Shown: one piece after another, positions 62,460-64,000 of the stretch
Numbering within the stretch: the first letter of the stretch is position 1
Layout of the letters: each line of letters opens with the position of its first letter
Translations under genes and position numbers: made by a program
The notes under the pieces: model-generated
Database searches by the model: none
What the model was told of the DNA's origin: nothing
What the model saw: the letters and a program-made list of their open reading frames with translations, nothing else
DNA from: Micromonospora sp. RP3T
Lineage (GTDB): Bacteria > Actinomycetota > Actinomycetes > Mycobacteriales > Micromonosporaceae
Direction of reading: 5' to 3'
Length of the DNA stretch: 64,000 nucleotides
Assembly (NCBI RefSeq): GCF_003027925.1
Contig: NZ_PYPS01000042.1
Location: 1-64,000 of the forward strand

Positions 62460-64000
62460 GAATTCTTCTCCCAACGCTCGGCGAGCAGCCCGTCCGGGCC
62501 CACCTCGGCCACCAGGTGCCCCAGCCACCGGTCGTCGGCCACCGGGAAGTCCTCCCGCCAGTGGCAGCCCCGCGTCTCCTGTCGGGCGTACCCGGCGGCG
62601 ACGAGCGTCGACGCCACCGTGAGCAGGTTCGTCGCCTCCCAGTCGGCGGTACGCGGCACGCCCGCCCCCTCGCCCAGCGCGCGCAGCGTGGCGGCGGTGG
62701 CGGCCAGCGTCTCCGCCGAGCGGAGCACACCCGCGCCCCGGGTCATCGCCCGTTGCAGCTCCGGCGTGCCCGCCGCCGGCACCAGCCGGCCCGGCCCGCC
62801 CACCCAGGCGCCGGTCTCCGCCGGGCGGGCCTGCTCGGGCAGCCCGGCGGCGATGTCCTCGGCGATCCGGCGGGAGAAGACCAGCCCCTCCAGCAGCGAG
62901 TTGCTGGCCAGCCGGTTGGCGCCGTGCACACCGGTGCAGGCCACCTCGCCGCACGCGTACAGGCCGGGGATCGAGGTGCGGCCGCGCAGGTCGGTCCGGA
63001 CGCCGCCGGAGGCGTAGTGGGCGGCCGGCGCGACCGGGATCAGGTCGGTCGCCGGGTCCACGCCGATGGCCAGGCAGGACGCCACGATGGTGGGGAACCG
63101 CCGGGCCAGGAAGTCGCCGCCCAGGTGCCGCGCGTCCAGGAAGACGTGCTCTTCCCCGGTGGCGAGCAGCACCCGGTGGATGCCCTTGGCCACCACGTCA
63201 CGGGGGGCCAGCTCGGCCAACTCGTGCTGGCCGACCATGAACCGCTTGCCGTCGCCGTCGACCAGGTGGGCGCCCTCGCCGCGCAACGCCTCGGAGACCA
63301 GCGGCTGCTGTGCGAGACCGGCGCCCGGTCCGCCCGCCGGCACGATCAGCGCGGTCGGGTGGAACTGGACGAACTCCAGGTCGGTGACGGCCGCGCCGGC
63401 GCGCAGCGCCAGCGCCACCCCGTCGCCGGTGGAGACCGCCGGGTTGGTGGTGGCGGCGAAGATCTGCCCCATCCCGCCGGTGGCCAGCACCACCGCGCGA
63501 CCGAGGATCGCGCCGACGCCGTCCTCGCTGCCCTCGCCGAGCACGTGCAGCGTGACCCCGCAGGCCGGCCCGAGCCCGCCGGGGCCGTCGCCCGGCGCGC
63601 GCAGCAGGTCCAGCACCAGGGCGTGCTCGACCAGCCGGATCCACGGGTCGCGGCGCACCGCGGCGTGCAGCGCCCGCTGCACCTCCGCGCCGGTGGCGTC
63701 GCCGCCGGCGTGCACGATCCGGTCGGCCCGGTGACCGCCCTCCCGGGTGAGCATCAGTGAGCCGTCCGGGTTGCGGTCGAACTCCGCCCCGATCCGCATC
63801 AGCTCGCGCAGCCGGGTCGGGCCCTCCTCCACCAACGCCCGTACGGACGCCGGGTCGCAGAGGCCGACGCCGGCCACCTCGGTGTCGTGGGCGTGCGCCG
63901 TCGGGCTGTCCGCCGGGTCGAGCACCGCGGCGATGCCGCCCTGCGCCCAGCGGGTGGAGCCCTCGTCGATGTCGACCTTGGTGACGACCGTGACGTGCAG
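62456..64000 (-). CDS. nadB: L-aspartate oxidase (5' end beyond window)
   Basis: 514 residues are visible and the frame stays open to base 64000, so the N-terminal FAD-binding GxGxxG segment lies outside. It oxidises L-aspartate to iminoaspartate for quinolinate synthesis. Seen are GSTRWAQGGIAAVLDPADSP, LTREGGHRADRIVHAGGDAT (substrate Arg/His region), ATGGMGQIFAATTNPAVSTG, GDGVALALRAGAAVTDLEFV, QFHPTALI, PVAPAAHYASGGVRTDLRGR and GLYACGEVACTGVHGANRLA. The C-terminal helical domain has CHWREDFP. nadA would be expected upstream. Confidence 0.95.
   Translation of the reverse strand: MHVTVVTKVDIDEGSTRWAQGGIAAVLDPADSPTAHAHDTEVAGVGLCDPASVRALVEEGPTRLRELMRIGAEFDRNPDGSLMLTREGGHRADRIVHAGGDATGAEVQRALHAAVRRDPWIRLVEHALVLDLLRAPGDGPGGLGPACGVTLHVLGEGSEDGVGAILGRAVVLATGGMGQIFAATTNPAVSTGDGVALALRAGAAVTDLEFVQFHPTALIVPAGGPGAGLAQQPLVSEALRGEGAHLVDGDGKRFMVGQHELAELAPRDVVAKGIHRVLLATGEEHVFLDARHLGGDFLARRFPTIVASCLAIGVDPATDLIPVAPAAHYASGGVRTDLRGRTSIPGLYACGEVACTGVHGANRLASNSLLEGLVFSRRIAEDIAAGLPEQARPAETGAWVGGPGRLVPAAGTPELQRAMTRGAGVLRSAETLAATAATLRALGEGAGVPRTADWEATNLLTVASTLVAAGYARQETRGCHWREDFPVADDRWLGHLVAEVGPDGLLAERWEKNS

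Overview
This window is high-GC chromosomal DNA from a filamentous actinomycete, most likely Micromonosporaceae (Micromonospora or a close relative). The evidence is strong third-position GC bias, GTG/TTG starts, four-base stop/start overlaps, Lsr2, CarD, RbpA-type promoter words, a SARP regulator, DUF397, and a dispersed GGGGCCCC intergenic repeat that I associate with Micromonospora. The genus is an inference.

Layout. (1) 1-4641: a decayed integrative element, probably of the actinomycete AICE type. It holds small membrane/unknown proteins, a NUDIX hydrolase with an XRE-TPR regulator, a Cys-pair miniprotein, two related small proteins and a two-piece integrase remnant, ending at the 3' end of tRNA-Thr(TGT) (4642-4718). 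(2) 5084-8776: an orphan MsiK-type ABC ATPase, then rlmB and cysS. (3) 8840-26383: accessory genes, namely an IclR regulator, a DUF559 protein with a large Pro-rich insertion, a multicopper oxidase with three Fn3 modules, a secreted subtilase, an internally deleted HAD gene, an EamA exporter, CGNR, GNAT and mini-GntR genes, and fumC and a class I fumarase either side of a 993-residue SARP regulator. (4) 26461-38498: two beta-propeller membrane proteins and a tyrosine/homogentisate catabolic locus (Lrp regulator, hpd, HisC/Pat aminotransferase, fumarylacetoacetase, an unknown linked protein, hmgA). (5) 38550-42455: alcohol dehydrogenase, TPR protein, then carD-ispD-ispF. (6) 42786-48052: two small membrane proteins and a probable type III polyketide locus (methyltransferase, acyl-CoA-dehydrogenase-fold flavoprotein, type III PKS, divergent UbiA prenyltransferase). 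(7) 48195-64000: conserved housekeeping genes: LpqE-like lipoprotein, radA, disA, a membrane protein, def, an ACT protein, mutY, clpC, lsr2, lysS, a methyltransferase, coaX, nadC and nadB (cut by the window end).

The gene order rlmB-cysS // ispF-ispD-carD // lpqE-radA-disA ... mutY ... clpC-lsr2-lysS ... coaX matches, from memory, the Mycobacterium tuberculosis Rv3579c-Rv3600c block. Here it is opened at two places by accessory DNA: about 32 kb between cysS and ispF, and about 5.7 kb between carD and lpqE. Together the genes cover tyrosine breakdown, the last steps of quinolinate/NAD synthesis, pantothenate phosphorylation, MEP isoprenoid steps, c-di-AMP and DNA repair, proteolysis, and one probable prenylated phenolic lipid pathway.
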